Assembly (NCBI GenBank): GCA_015063445.1
Contig: SVUD01000010.1
Location: forward strand, 1 to 51,215
DNA from: Oscillospiraceae bacterium
GTDB lineage: Bacteria > Bacillota_A > Clostridia > Oscillospirales > CAG-272
Length of the DNA stretch: 51,215 nt
Direction: 5' to 3'
Shown: positions 16,181 through 25,577 of the stretch, piece by piece
Layout: each line of letters starts with the position of its first letter
Numbering within the stretch: the stretch's first letter is position 1
Translations under genes and position numbers: made by a program
The notes under the pieces: model-generated
The model's input: the letters and a program-made list of their open reading frames with translations, nothing else
Told to the model about the DNA's origin: nothing
Databases searched by the model: none

Positions 16181-16286
16181 TTTCATTGAAAATATACATT
16201 TTTATTATCGCTGTTACGGTACTTATATTATGTTTTGGAATATATTAGTCTTTTTTCGAATAATATCACACATATAAAGTTTGGAA

Positions 16287-16295
16287 TGATATAAT
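16287..16295 (+). promoter_or_regulatory. Extended -10 promoter of the 1342-residue lipoprotein gene
   Basis: TGATATAAT (TG at 16287-16288, TATAAT at 16290-16295), with no recognisable -35, about 40 bases before the ATG. Confidence 0.6.
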
Positions 16296-16336
16296 TAAAT
16301 CAAGAAAATATTTTTCTAAGAAAGGAAGGAAAAAAT

Positions 16337-19300
16337 ATGAAAAACACAAAACGCTTATTCACACTTATGCTTGTTCTTGTGTTAGCTGTTGCATGCGTAT
16401 TCACCGTATCGTCCTGTAAGGATAAGGACAAAGACGGTGACGGTCACAAGCATAGCTATACGGCTCAGGTTACTCAGCCTACCTGTGAGGCTCAGGGCTA
16501 TACCACGTACACCTGTAGCTGCGGTCATACCTACAAGGACAACTACACACCCACAACGCATAACATGACATACCACGCTCCGAAGGCGGCTACCTGCACG
16601 GAGACAGGACACAACGGATACGTGGGATGCGACGTATGCGGCAAAAAGCAGGGAGAATACGTTGAAATTCCCAAGACTGCGCACACCTACGTTTCGGAAA
16701 TTACAAAGTACCCCTCAGCGACCGAAAACGGCTCCAAGAACGTAAAATGCTCTGTTTGCGGAGAAGGTCACGCTGAAAAGATTGATGCGTTCACCGCATC
16801 TCTTCCCGACGTATCCGCGGCTATCGCCTCGATGATAAAGGAAGGCACTTATACTCTCGGAGCAACGAAGGGCTCTAACATAGCGCTCGTAAGAGAGCTT
16901 TCCGATTACACCAACGCGAACGGCGATAAGATGTTCATCGCCTTCAAGGTTGCCGAGGCTCAGCTCAGCTCCGACGGTATAGCGGCAAAGGGTTACCTCA
17001 AGCTCGAATTCGGAACCGCGGCAAAGCTTCTCGACGGCTCCGTTCCCTCAGGCGAGGTAGAGATGCCCGCAACGTTTGATAACGCCGGTGCGCTCGAGAT
17101 TTACTTAAACGGCAACGACGTTTCAATCTCAGTAGAATTTGACGGAGTTACAACGTTTGAAGACGAGCTTACCGTAAACGAGGTGTTCTTCTCCGCTATT
17201 GCGGAGGCTCTCGGTATGGAATTTGAAGAGCTCGTTACCGCAATTTATCTCAGCGACAGAGCCGGAGAGCTCACCGACACCGTAATGGCTCTTATCTCCG
17301 CGCTTGACAAGATCGAGCTTCCCGAGGCTGACACCGATTCTCTCACAGACCTTGGCGCGCTCCTCTCTCTTGTAGCGGGCAATATCGTAAAGGCTTCCAC
17401 CGAGCTTGACGGCAGCACGGTTTACACCCTTAATGTAAACGCTCTTAAGGAGATATCCGACGCTCTTGACAGCAGCGCCACCTTAGGCGATCTTCTCAAC
17501 AAGCTTTACGGCGCCGACACAACTAAGAGCATAATGGCTATCGCCGTTTCTATCCCCGACCTCACGGTTATGGATCTTATGAACAGAGTCGTTTCGTTCG
17601 CAAGCCTTGCGGGAGTTGAAATTGAAAAGGCTTACGAGCTTATAGATATGTACATCTATCTCACAAGCGGATATGAATTCAGCATTCAGGCAGAAATTGC
17701 GAAGAATTACAATAAGACCGTTGCGGGAATCGTTGCGGAAAACATCGTTGCAAGTAACCCCGGCGCTGATTACGATCAGGCTGTAATGCTCTTCAAGAAC
17801 GCTGTAAATAACGTTGTTTACACCGTTACAAATCTCTCGATAGACGCTGCTCTCTCCATATATCTCGGCTATGAGATAAGCATCACCGAGGAGCTTGCTG
17901 ATTTTATCGACCTTCTTGACGAGGCAACAGAGGTTCACGTAATATTCGACGCTGAGGGCAATCTCAGCAAAATAGAAGCAACTATAGACGAGTTCGACTT
18001 AAACGTTCAGATCGGTGCAAACGCTATCTCGATAGTTATGATAAACGCCGCAAATAAGGTAGAAGCTTCCATCACCGACGAAACGGTTACCGTAAGCTTC
18101 TTTAGCGGAGCGGATTTGATAGCGGAAATGCAGTTTGGCTATGAAGCATCTTCCGAAAACGAGGTTACTACCGAGATCTACAGCTTACTCTTCACGGTAG
18201 CGGGCGAAAAGATGCTTGACGGTGCGGTAACTCTCGAGGACGGCATATTCAAGCTTGCTAACGCTATTGCTTACACCTATGAATACGAGGATGAGGACGG
18301 AAACGAGTACGCCGAGCCTAAGGTTACGGAAACCGTAATTTCGGTTAGCTATGACTTTAGCGGTGACGTTCACAACGTAATCGTTTTACTTGACGGTACC
18401 GCAATCAACGTATCGGTAAGCGAAATCCCCGACAACAGCGGTATTATCATAACCGTTACGGAAAACAAGACCGTTATTTTGAATGCCGGCGTTCATTACA
18501 CCTCCGAGACCGAAAACGAGGTAACGACCGAGACTTACGAAATTTTCGTTAAAGAGGGTGACGTAACTCTCCTTAACGGCATACTCACATTTGAAAACGG
18601 AACGTTCAAGGATCTTTCCTTCAAAGCTGACGGATATGAGCCCACCGAGCCCGAAACGGACGACAATATTCTTAACACCGAGCCCGAAGCAAACGGCGGC
18701 TCCGTTGATACCGAGCCGATAGAGGCAACCGAAGAGACAACCGAGGAAAAGAAGGTTGTAACCCTTGCCGATATCAAGGTTACTTACGTTTACGACGAAA
18801 AGACTCTCCTTCACACAGTAACGGTTTACGATGCCGTAACGAAGCTCACCTTCGCTCTTTCCGAGGATCCCAATAATGAGGGCGTTGCATTCTCAGTAGA
18901 GCAAAACGGTAAAGTTCTTGCTATCCTCACCGCCGTTCACGAAACGATAGTCAGCGACGGCGTTACAACGGAAAAATACTCCATAATAATAGCGGATAGC
19001 GAAAACATTCTCATTGATACGGGCGTAACTCTTACCGACGGCGTATTTGGCGACTTCAATCTTGTTGTAAACGGCTACACCTTCGATGAAAATGATACCG
19101 ACGATCCCAATGCCGAGCCCGAGAGCGAAAAGGTGCTTTATAACATTCTCGACCTCGAGGCTGCCTACACCGAAAAGGACGGCGTTTCTACCTACACCTA
19201 CGTTCTCAACGATACTATCACCGCAACCCTCACAGTAGTTAACAAGGCGGGCGAAAAGTCCTTCAGCTTCATTTCGAAGTACGGCGAGGACGTTTACTGG

Positions 19301-20365
19301 GATATCAAGGCTTCCAAGATAACAACGGGCACGACCGAGAAATTTGTATTTGACGTATCATACGCAGGCGAGGTATTTACCGATATTGATGCTACCGTTA
19401 CAGACGGAAAGCTTACTGCCGGCTCACTTATTCTCGGCGGATTTGTTACTCACACCGAGGACGTTATTGATCCCGAAACGGGCGACGTGATCGGTACTGA
19501 CGAATATCTTAAGCACGAGATACTTCTCGACCTTACCTTAGCGACCAATGACGGCGTTATCACGCTTTACGACAAGCTTTCTGATACCACAGGAGTTGTT
19601 GAGGTTCTTGAAAACGGAATCAAGATCACAGCTGACGATATTCTTATACTCGTAACGCTTGACAGAACCTTTGACGCCGAAATTCTTACGGGAATAGACT
19701 TTGTGGCAAAGATAACCCAGGGCAAGAACATAATCCTTGATACCTCGCTCAGCATTACTCCCGACGGCATTATCGCAGATGGTACCGTAGACGAGAATAA
19801 ATACGAGGTTGCATTAACCACTACGGAAACCGAAAGCGAAAGCAAGATCACATCATATATCAAGCTCAACGAAATGAATCTCTTCGCATATGAGGCTTCT
19901 GTTGGTATTGACAACGGCGCTTACACAAGCTCTTTGTTCCTTGAGCTTCTCGGCGAGGTATATTACGACTGGACTTACAAGGTAATTTACACCGAAAACG
20001 GCGTAAGACTTGTATACGACGTTGACAGATTCGTAATCCCCACTCCCTTGTTTAATACCATCGGCGGCTCGAATGGTGATAACGACTTCGAGTACGGCGG
20101 CGAAAATTCCGACGAACCCTTAGACGGTCCTCTTGTTCCCTTGGATAACGAAGAATATGAACAGGAAATCATCGATTTCAGTGGCTCGGGCAATGAAATT
20201 GGCAAACTTGAGTTTTTCTTCGACGAGGAAACGGGAAAATACTACTTTTTCAACGCTAACGGTGAAAAAGTCTACGCGCAGGAAATAGAGCACGAAATCA
20301 TTGAATACACCTTCGCAATCGAAGGCGAGGGCGAGTTCTACATAACGTTCGTTCTTGCGGAATAA
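16337..20365 (+). CDS. Very large lipoprotein with N-terminal Cys/His-rich repeats and long beta-rich body
   Basis: 1342 residues, ATG behind AAGGAAGG. The signal peptide ends in VSSC (Cys27). Residues ~35-150 hold two or three short Cys/His units: HKHSYTAQVTQPTCEAQGYT (first 20 shown) followed by YTCSCGHTY, then TCTETGHNGYVGCDVCGKK, then VKCSVCGEGH. These CxC/CxxC units are frequent in surface proteins of gut Clostridia; metal binding is possible but not shown. The rest is acidic and beta-rich, with loose repeats of ~130 residues containing ETENEVTTETYEI, LLNGxLTFENGTF and VxVYDxVT. No catalytic motif was recognised. It stands alone between terminators. Function unknown; a cell-surface adhesin or polymer-binding role is a guess. 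Confidence 0.85.
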   Translation: MKNTKRLFTLMLVLVLAVACVFTVSSCKDKDKDGDGHKHSYTAQVTQPTCEAQGYTTYTCSCGHTYKDNYTPTTHNMTYHAPKAATCTETGHNGYVGCDVCGKKQGEYVEIPKTAHTYVSEITKYPSATENGSKNVKCSVCGEGHAEKIDAFTASLPDVSAAIASMIKEGTYTLGATKGSNIALVRELSDYTNANGDKMFIAFKVAEAQLSSDGIAAKGYLKLEFGTAAKLLDGSVPSGEVEMPATFDNAGALEIYLNGNDVSISVEFDGVTTFEDELTVNEVFFSAIAEALGMEFEELVTAIYLSDRAGELTDTVMALISALDKIELPEADTDSLTDLGALLSLVAGNIVKASTELDGSTVYTLNVNALKEISDALDSSATLGDLLNKLYGADTTKSIMAIAVSIPDLTVMDLMNRVVSFASLAGVEIEKAYELIDMYIYLTSGYEFSIQAEIAKNYNKTVAGIVAENIVASNPGADYDQAVMLFKNAVNNVVYTVTNLSIDAALSIYLGYEISITEELADFIDLLDEATEVHVIFDAEGNLSKIEATIDEFDLNVQIGANAISIVMINAANKVEASITDETVTVSFFSGADLIAEMQFGYEASSENEVTTEIYSLLFTVAGEKMLDGAVTLEDGIFKLANAIAYTYEYEDEDGNEYAEPKVTETVISVSYDFSGDVHNVIVLLDGTAINVSVSEIPDNSGIIITVTENKTVILNAGVHYTSETENEVTTETYEIFVKEGDVTLLNGILTFENGTFKDLSFKADGYEPTEPETDDNILNTEPEANGGSVDTEPIEATEETTEEKKVVTLADIKVTYVYDEKTLLHTVTVYDAVTKLTFALSEDPNNEGVAFSVEQNGKVLAILTAVHETIVSDGVTTEKYSIIIADSENILIDTGVTLTDGVFGDFNLVVNGYTFDENDTDDPNAEPESEKVLYNILDLEAAYTEKDGVSTYTYVLNDTITATLTVVNKAGEKSFSFISKYGEDVYWDIKASKITTGTTEKFVFDVSYAGEVFTDIDATVTDGKLTAGSLILGGFVTHTEDVIDPETGDVIGTDEYLKHEILLDLTLATNDGVITLYDKLSDTTGVVEVLENGIKITADDILILVTLDRTFDAEILTGIDFVAKITQGKNIILDTSLSITPDGIIADGTVDENKYEVALTTTETESESKITSYIKLNEMNLFAYEASVGIDNGAYTSSLFLELLGEVYYDWTYKVIYTENGVRLVYDVDRFVIPTPLFNTIGGSNGDNDFEYGGENSDEPLDGPLVPLDNEEYEQEIIDFSGSGNEIGKLEFFFDEETGKYYFFNANGEKVYAQEIEHEIIEYTFAIEGEGEFYITFVLAE

Positions 20366-20395
20366 TCTCATAAAAAACAAAACCTAATAAAATTT

Positions 20396-20427
20396 GGGCG
20401 GCCTGCATTAGCGGGTCGCCCTTTTTG
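20396..20427 (+). terminator. Terminator of the 1342-residue lipoprotein gene
   Basis: GGGCG (20396-20400) pairs with CGCCC (20417-20421), with an inner CC/GG, followed by TTTTT. Confidence 0.7.
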
Positions 20428-20462
20428 CCTCGTCAAAAATCATTGACTTTTTAAATGTATTA

Positions 20463-20504
20463 AAAGAACCGAAGACTCAAAACGAGCCTTCGGTTCTGCT
20501 TTTT
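20463..20504. terminator. Bidirectional terminator between convergent lipoprotein genes
   Basis: AGAACCGAAG (20465-20474) pairs perfectly with CTTCGGTTCT (20488-20497), with T-rich flanks on both strands. Confidence 0.75.
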
Positions 20505-20529
20505 ATAGTTTTTTCGCCTCGGCTTTAAA

Positions 20530-22770
20530 TTACTGAGCCATAGGGGTTACGAAATACTCGAAGGAAATTGAAATTCCATTGTAGTAGAGCGTAATATACT
20601 TACCCTGGAAGCATTCGGGAGTAAGATATTCTACTCCGTACTTAACGTTCTCCATTCCGCCGCTGAAATCAACGCCGAATACTGCCTGCGCTCCGTCGGA
20701 TGCGCAAGTACCGCCTGCGGAGGTCTGGAATACGGGAGCGTCTTTATTCATCATCGCTTTGATTCCTGTGAGATATGCATCAACCACGGGGTTCTCGCCG
20801 TCGTTCATATTCATAACGACGTCGCCGCCAATAGTGAGCTTACCGTCAACGTCGGGGCCGCCCATAGTAAGTCCACTTCCTGAGGGCATATTAGCCATAA
20901 TAAGATTCATTGCGATGGTATCTCCAACCTTGGTAACGAAGCCTGCGTTAAGACCATTAAGCTTTCCAACGTTCTCAATATGAGTGCTCAGTCCAAGAAT
21001 CATGGTAGCTATATCCTTAACGCCGTACGCTACGAACCAAGCCTCGCTTCCGTTAACGTAGGAATATACGTCGGATTTATCGTCGATATTGATAACGTTT
21101 GCGGATTTTGCGCAGGATGCATCTTCAAGGTCGTCGGTCTGAGAAATAATTACGGGACCGCCGCACTTAGCAACTCTTGAATCAATAATATTGATAGTAG
21201 GCTGATAGTATACCTCGCTGGGAGCTATATCCGACGCATTGTTTCTTTCCCAAAGAAGATTCTTCGAGGATGCGAAGATGTGGTTCTGCCAAGCGTTATA
21301 GAAATCAACCTTGTTGAGATTTACTACCTGATGGTCGTAGTCGGTAAGGAGAGAAAGCATGAACGCTTCAACTCTGGTGTTAGTGATATTAACGGTGTGG
21401 AATCTTGTCTTGAAGCCGAGAAGTCCGCGCTTTGCGGCGTCAAGGAAATCATCAGCGTTAAGGTTACTGTTGGGCTCGTTATCTCTCATAGCGAGGTTTA
21501 TTACGTTGGTAACGTAATCAGCGGGATTGTAGCTCTTGTAAGCGTCTGCCTCAACGCCCGCCTGCTTTGCCGTACCGTCGTCATTTCTCGTATCGGTTAT
21601 AGTCTGATCTACCGTGAACATGAAGAGCGCCGTATTGGAAATACCGTCGCCGTTATAAGCATCGTCCTTCGGGGGAACCTTGGGAAGATTCTTGGAGTCT
21701 ATCGTGTAGTAGTTACCGTAAATGCTGAAGGTAGGAACGTCCTTAGTTACCATATGACGGTATACCATCATAAAGTCGTAAAGATATCCTGCGGCTGTAC
21801 CTGCGGATGCGGGAGTGATATATCCCGCGGGGATATCGTTCTTGGTAAGAACAATGTCACCGTGAAGAACCACGCCGGCAAGCTTCTCGGGTCTTGTAAG
21901 TCCGTTAGCGGCAAGGAATGCGTCAACTATCTCAACCTGCTTGAATTCGTCGTCAAGACCGAACTCGGCATCGGTATCGTTAGTAATAAAGTTAAGCTCC
22001 TTTGCGTCGTAGATGTTATAGCCGTCAACAACGGTTACAACGTGCTCACAGGTAGCGTCAGCCTCGTCAACACCAAGGTTGGATGCGGGGCGTGTAACGA
22101 TTTTGAAGGTCTTGCCGATGGCAGCCTCTGTGAAATCGAAGGAGTTCTTGTTTTCGTCAATAGCAACGTAAGCAGCGATGCTCTCGCCCTCAAGAAGAGT
22201 AGCGGTCTCGCCCTCGATGAGATAAACCTTTGATGCGCTTACGTAGTCCTTTACGGTATCAACAAGCTCGTTATTTGAGTTAAGAACCGTGATATCAAGG
22301 GTAAGCACGTACGCATTGTCGTCGCCTACAACGTATCCCTGAGTCTTATCTCTGAACGCAACCTTCTTACCGTCAAGGGTAGTAAGGCTTGCGGGAAGCT
22401 CCGCTCCCATTATGATGTATTCGGGTCTCTGTTGCTCCTCGTCATTTATGCTCTCACCCTTAACGGTGATATCAACGGTTACCGTGATACCCTCGTAGGT
22501 TACGGTGAGCTTCTTTGTTCCTGCGGTAGCGGTGTCAACCGTTCCTACAGTAAGCTTATCCGCTCCGATTACCTCGGTGCTGTCGTCATTGTACTTAACG
22601 GTTACCTTAATACCGGAAAAATCGGGGGTTTCGTTAAGCTTATATTCGGTTTTAATAGTGGTTTTGTCTACCTCAATGCTTTCGGGCTTCTTCTGTCCGC
22701 GAAGGCAGGAGGTGAGTACGCAAGAGATGGCTAAAACAACCATCAAAATAGTCAGAAGTTTCTTTTTCAT
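20530..22770 (-). CDS. Large lipoprotein with N-terminal Big_3-type Ig domain
   Basis: 746 residues, ATG at 22770 behind GAAAGGAC. The signal peptide ends in the lipobox LTSC (Cys22). Residues ~30-105 match the bacterial Ig-like Big_3 pattern (PESIEVDKTTIKTEYKLNE then DFSGIKVTVKYNDDSTEVI and AGTKKLTVTYEGITVTVDI), a domain usually found in cell-wall surface proteins. The remaining ~640 residues are not recognised; they contain INITNTRVEAF-like strands and GGPVIISQTDDLEDASC, compatible with a beta-helix. It stands alone, convergent with the 1342-residue lipoprotein. Function unknown. Confidence 0.85.
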   Translation of the reverse strand: MKKKLLTILMVVLAISCVLTSCLRGQKKPESIEVDKTTIKTEYKLNETPDFSGIKVTVKYNDDSTEVIGADKLTVGTVDTATAGTKKLTVTYEGITVTVDITVKGESINDEEQQRPEYIIMGAELPASLTTLDGKKVAFRDKTQGYVVGDDNAYVLTLDITVLNSNNELVDTVKDYVSASKVYLIEGETATLLEGESIAAYVAIDENKNSFDFTEAAIGKTFKIVTRPASNLGVDEADATCEHVVTVVDGYNIYDAKELNFITNDTDAEFGLDDEFKQVEIVDAFLAANGLTRPEKLAGVVLHGDIVLTKNDIPAGYITPASAGTAAGYLYDFMMVYRHMVTKDVPTFSIYGNYYTIDSKNLPKVPPKDDAYNGDGISNTALFMFTVDQTITDTRNDDGTAKQAGVEADAYKSYNPADYVTNVINLAMRDNEPNSNLNADDFLDAAKRGLLGFKTRFHTVNITNTRVEAFMLSLLTDYDHQVVNLNKVDFYNAWQNHIFASSKNLLWERNNASDIAPSEVYYQPTINIIDSRVAKCGGPVIISQTDDLEDASCAKSANVINIDDKSDVYSYVNGSEAWFVAYGVKDIATMILGLSTHIENVGKLNGLNAGFVTKVGDTIAMNLIMANMPSGSGLTMGGPDVDGKLTIGGDVVMNMNDGENPVVDAYLTGIKAMMNKDAPVFQTSAGGTCASDGAQAVFGVDFSGGMENVKYGVEYLTPECFQGKYITLYYNGISISFEYFVTPMAQ

Positions 22771-22862
22771 TTTCTCTGTCCTTTCTTAATAGAAAATCTT
22801 TTTTCTTGATTTTGCAATGTTTTGTTTACAAAATCCACATTTTACGCTTCGTTAGCGCAACT

Positions 22863-22876
22863 ATACTATCACAAAA
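22863..22876 (-). promoter_or_regulatory. Extended -10 promoter of the Big_3 lipoprotein gene
   Basis: On the minus strand TTTTGTGATAGTAT, matching the pattern at 2045-2058 and 11740-11753, and again without a -35. It lies ~95 bases before the ATG. Confidence 0.5.
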
Positions 22877-23008
22877 TGTTTTTTCTATACATCTCCCTTC
22901 ATTGATTTTTGTATACTCCGCATAATTTTACGAAGCGGTATAAATATAAAGCTATTTTAAAAACACAGAAGGCAAAAGGCGCTTTGAACGGTTACATTCA
23001 TCAAAGGA

Positions 23009-23470
23009 TCACTGCTTTCTCGCTATTATAAAAATACTGTCCTCAGCATCGCCTCTGCCGTTTTTCGACACGAGTCTTACCTTAACCGAATTGAGAGTCC
23101 CGTCGCCGTAAGGCGCGGAGGTGAAGGTAACGAGACCGTTCTCGTCAACCGTAACGCCGTCCCCTTCATCGTATTCAAACCTTACGTCACGGCTTTTTAA
23201 GAAACGAGGCGCCGTCGTATAGTCGATTTGGTATTGCGCCACTCCGTTCGAATCAAACGAAAGCGTGACGTATTTTCCCATAGACGCATTGTATTTTACG
23301 TCGCCGTTGGTTATCTCTATAGACCTTATAGGTCTCAGATAAAGCAAGAGAACGGTAAGGAGCGTGGCAAGTATCAGCACTGCGGCAGCTATAATTATCA
23401 AAGTCCGACGGCTGATACCGGCTCTTTCCTTTTTTGCTTTTGCCGTATTGTTTTTTCTTTTCTTTTTCAT
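23009..23470 (-). CDS. Membrane-anchored protein with Ig-like (Big_2-like) extracellular domain
   Basis: 153 residues. A basic N-terminus (MKKKRKNNTAKAKKERAG) is followed by one transmembrane helix (residues ~24-46) and a ~100-residue beta domain containing VTVDENGLVTFTSAPYG, the hallmark of Big_2-type domains (x-V-D-x-x-G-x-V-T). The ribosome site is weak (GGTGA), and the gene lies 25 bp after the related gene at 23496, so coupled expression is likely. It is the last gene of the ABC-transporter operon. A role as an extracytoplasmic partner of the transporter is inferred from position only. Confidence 0.75.
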   Translation of the reverse strand: MKKKRKNNTAKAKKERAGISRRTLIIIAAAVLILATLLTVLLLYLRPIRSIEITNGDVKYNASMGKYVTLSFDSNGVAQYQIDYTTAPRFLKSRDVRFEYDEGDGVTVDENGLVTFTSAPYGDGTLNSVKVRLVSKNGRGDAEDSIFIIARKQ

Positions 23471-23495
23471 TTTTCACCAGGCTAAAATAAGTTTT

Positions 23496-23906
23496 TTACC
23501 CGAATTTTACAGCTACTATCTTAAGCTGAACGACAGAAGGAAGCACCGTTCCGTCCGCGGGGGTAAGCGTAACCGTTATAGTTCCCGGTCTTGTGAAGGT
23601 AACGAGTCCCTTCTCATCAACGGTTGCGTAATTTTTGCTTTTGTCGTAGTTGAAAATAACGGTTGTATTCGTCGCATTGGTAGGAGTTACTCTCCAGTCA
23701 AGCTGATATTCAGTCGGTCCGTCGGTTCTGAAAGGTATTACAACACTGTGAGGATTGGTATTTTTGTTGATATCCTTATTGACAAGCTCGATATTCTGAA
23801 CGTATACGGTTTCCTCAAGAAGCTCGGCTCTGATACCGAAGAAGCTTACGAGAGCAACCGCCGCAACGTATATAACAGCGATAAGAATTACTACTGATTT
23901 TTTCAT
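23496..23906 (-). CDS. Membrane-anchored protein with Ig-like (Big_2-like) extracellular domain
   Basis: 136 residues, ATG at 23906 behind AAGGAGG, 12 bp after the permease gene. One N-terminal hydrophobic helix (residues 4-24) is followed by a single beta domain with YQLDWRVTPTNATNTTVIF and ATVDEKGLVTFTRPGTITVT, the Big_2 pattern. It resembles the next gene (23009-23470) in layout and sequence (YQ-D----P, VDE-GLVTFT), so the two look like an old duplication. No lipobox. It probably sits outside the membrane beside the ABC-2 permease; function unknown. Confidence 0.78.
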   Translation of the reverse strand: MKKSVVILIAVIYVAAVALVSFFGIRAELLEETVYVQNIELVNKDINKNTNPHSVVIPFRTDGPTEYQLDWRVTPTNATNTTVIFNYDKSKNYATVDEKGLVTFTRPGTITVTLTPADGTVLPSVVQLKIVAVKFG

Positions 23907-23918
23907 TTTCCACCCTCC

Positions 23919-25577
23919 TTATTTCTCGTTATAGTAAAGTCGAAGCTTTGCGAAAAATACGTACATTCTGTAGCAAAGCAAGGCTAAGCTCACTATAACC
24001 AGCTTCAAGAAAACGTTTCCGCTTCCCTCTGCCAAGAGAAGAAATACCGCAAGCGCGGTTACGAAGGAGATAACGAACGCCAAAACGGTGGATTTCGTTT
24101 CGTTGGGGTTACTCTCTGAGTTTCCCACCGTGGCGTAAATCTCTATCTGAGGATTCATAAGGTCAAACTCAGCCGAATAAAGCATATGAGCAAGATATAT
24201 GAATAAAATTCCGAGCATTAAAAGAACGAGCTGTCCAAATTCGATCGCAAGCGTATCTATCATAATAACGAACGTTGCCACGATCGAAGCGCAAGCGAAC
24301 ACGGTGTTGGGCATCAGCTTCGAAAGTATCAGAAGCGAATACTTTGACGGCTGGGTTTTGACAAGATAGCTGCTTCTTCCCTCTCGTGAGAAAATACTTG
24401 CCGCAGAACAGTTTGCGTTAAGAGAAACAAGAAGAATGATAAGCACGTTGAAGGCAACGACCATATGATCTCCGAGGGTTCTTGTGCTCATTGCGAGGAA
24501 TATCTTGTTAAGGAGAAGTATAAGCATCGGTATTGCTACAAGCACGCCGACGTTAGCGGACATTCTGCTCGAGCTCTTGCAGGCGATAAGCCACTCGTGA
24601 TATACAGCGCTCCAGCGTCTCGGACGCGCCTTATTAGTCTTTGGCTTTACAGGCTTTTTAAGATACTCGAAGGGCTTACTTGCCATTGAATAGAACATAG
24701 GCTTAACTATGAGGACTCCCAGAACGAGAAGAGCCGCCGTTACTCCTAAAAGAATAAGGAATTTTATAGCGGTCGCTCCGAGCGGAAAGACCATAGCGCC
24801 CATAACATTTCTCTCACCTAAGAAGAGAACGGTCATCTCATTCAAGACTGCGAATTTATCGGGATACGTTCCATAGAAGAAGTTGTGTATATGAGTCTGT
24901 ATCTCATACCACCTCTTGATTATGTTGATATCCTCGGGGATAAGAGAAATAGCGGCGAACAGAGCGTATACGGCAGCTGCCACGGATATCACGAGAAGCG
25001 ACATCTGCAGCCACTTGCGCTGCTTAAAGAAGCTCGCTATCCACATAGAAGGTATCGAAAGAAGCGCTCCTATCGCAACGGTAAGAAGAGATATGACCGC
25101 CACGCATACAAGCATCCATATATACGCAAAGAAGCCGTATCCGTGCGTAAAGAAGTAAGCGATGAAGAGCGGAACCATAAACGAGAGATTGCGCTTAAGC
25201 TCGAAAATAAAGAATATAACTATTTTCGAAAGGTAAACCTGAACAGGCTTACACGGAAGCGTCAAAAGCACTGCGTTATCGTTGGCGTAGTAAACCGACT
25301 TCGTAAGTCCGACAACGCACGAAAAGACGGATGCTAAAAGCATTGCGCTAAAGAGAAGCGACATAACCTCGCCGGGTACTCTGTTAGGCGCAAACAGGCT
25401 CAGCTTTTTCGCTACGAATAAAAATGCGAAGCAAAGAGCGAAAACCATAGCGAATTTCAGTACCGTTCCTAAAATTGATATCACTATGTTGAATTTCTTA
25501 ACGTTTTTAACGTCAAGACGCTTAAAGTTCAGTCGCTCCTTGAGTTGCATTTTTACGAGAATCATAAGATTCCTCAT
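23919..25577 (-). CDS. ABC-2-type transporter permease
   Basis: 552 residues with about 12 hydrophobic segments. The gene starts at 25577 with an ATGA overlap with the upstream ATPase gene, and GAGGT lies 9 bases upstream. Features such as YYANDNAVLLTLPCKPVQVYLSK (shown in part: NDNAVLLTLPCKP) and SAASIFSREGRSSYLVKTQP are characteristic of a group of large Gram-positive ABC-2 permeases that carry both halves in one chain. Together with the ATPase domain of the preceding gene it should form an exporter or a membrane-remodelling complex. The substrate is unknown. Confidence 0.88.
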   Translation of the reverse strand: MRNLMILVKMQLKERLNFKRLDVKNVKKFNIVISILGTVLKFAMVFALCFAFLFVAKKLSLFAPNRVPGEVMSLLFSAMLLASVFSCVVGLTKSVYYANDNAVLLTLPCKPVQVYLSKIVIFFIFELKRNLSFMVPLFIAYFFTHGYGFFAYIWMLVCVAVISLLTVAIGALLSIPSMWIASFFKQRKWLQMSLLVISVAAAVYALFAAISLIPEDINIIKRWYEIQTHIHNFFYGTYPDKFAVLNEMTVLFLGERNVMGAMVFPLGATAIKFLILLGVTAALLVLGVLIVKPMFYSMASKPFEYLKKPVKPKTNKARPRRWSAVYHEWLIACKSSSRMSANVGVLVAIPMLILLLNKIFLAMSTRTLGDHMVVAFNVLIILLVSLNANCSAASIFSREGRSSYLVKTQPSKYSLLILSKLMPNTVFACASIVATFVIMIDTLAIEFGQLVLLMLGILFIYLAHMLYSAEFDLMNPQIEIYATVGNSESNPNETKSTVLAFVISFVTALAVFLLLAEGSGNVFLKLVIVSLALLCYRMYVFFAKLRLYYNEK

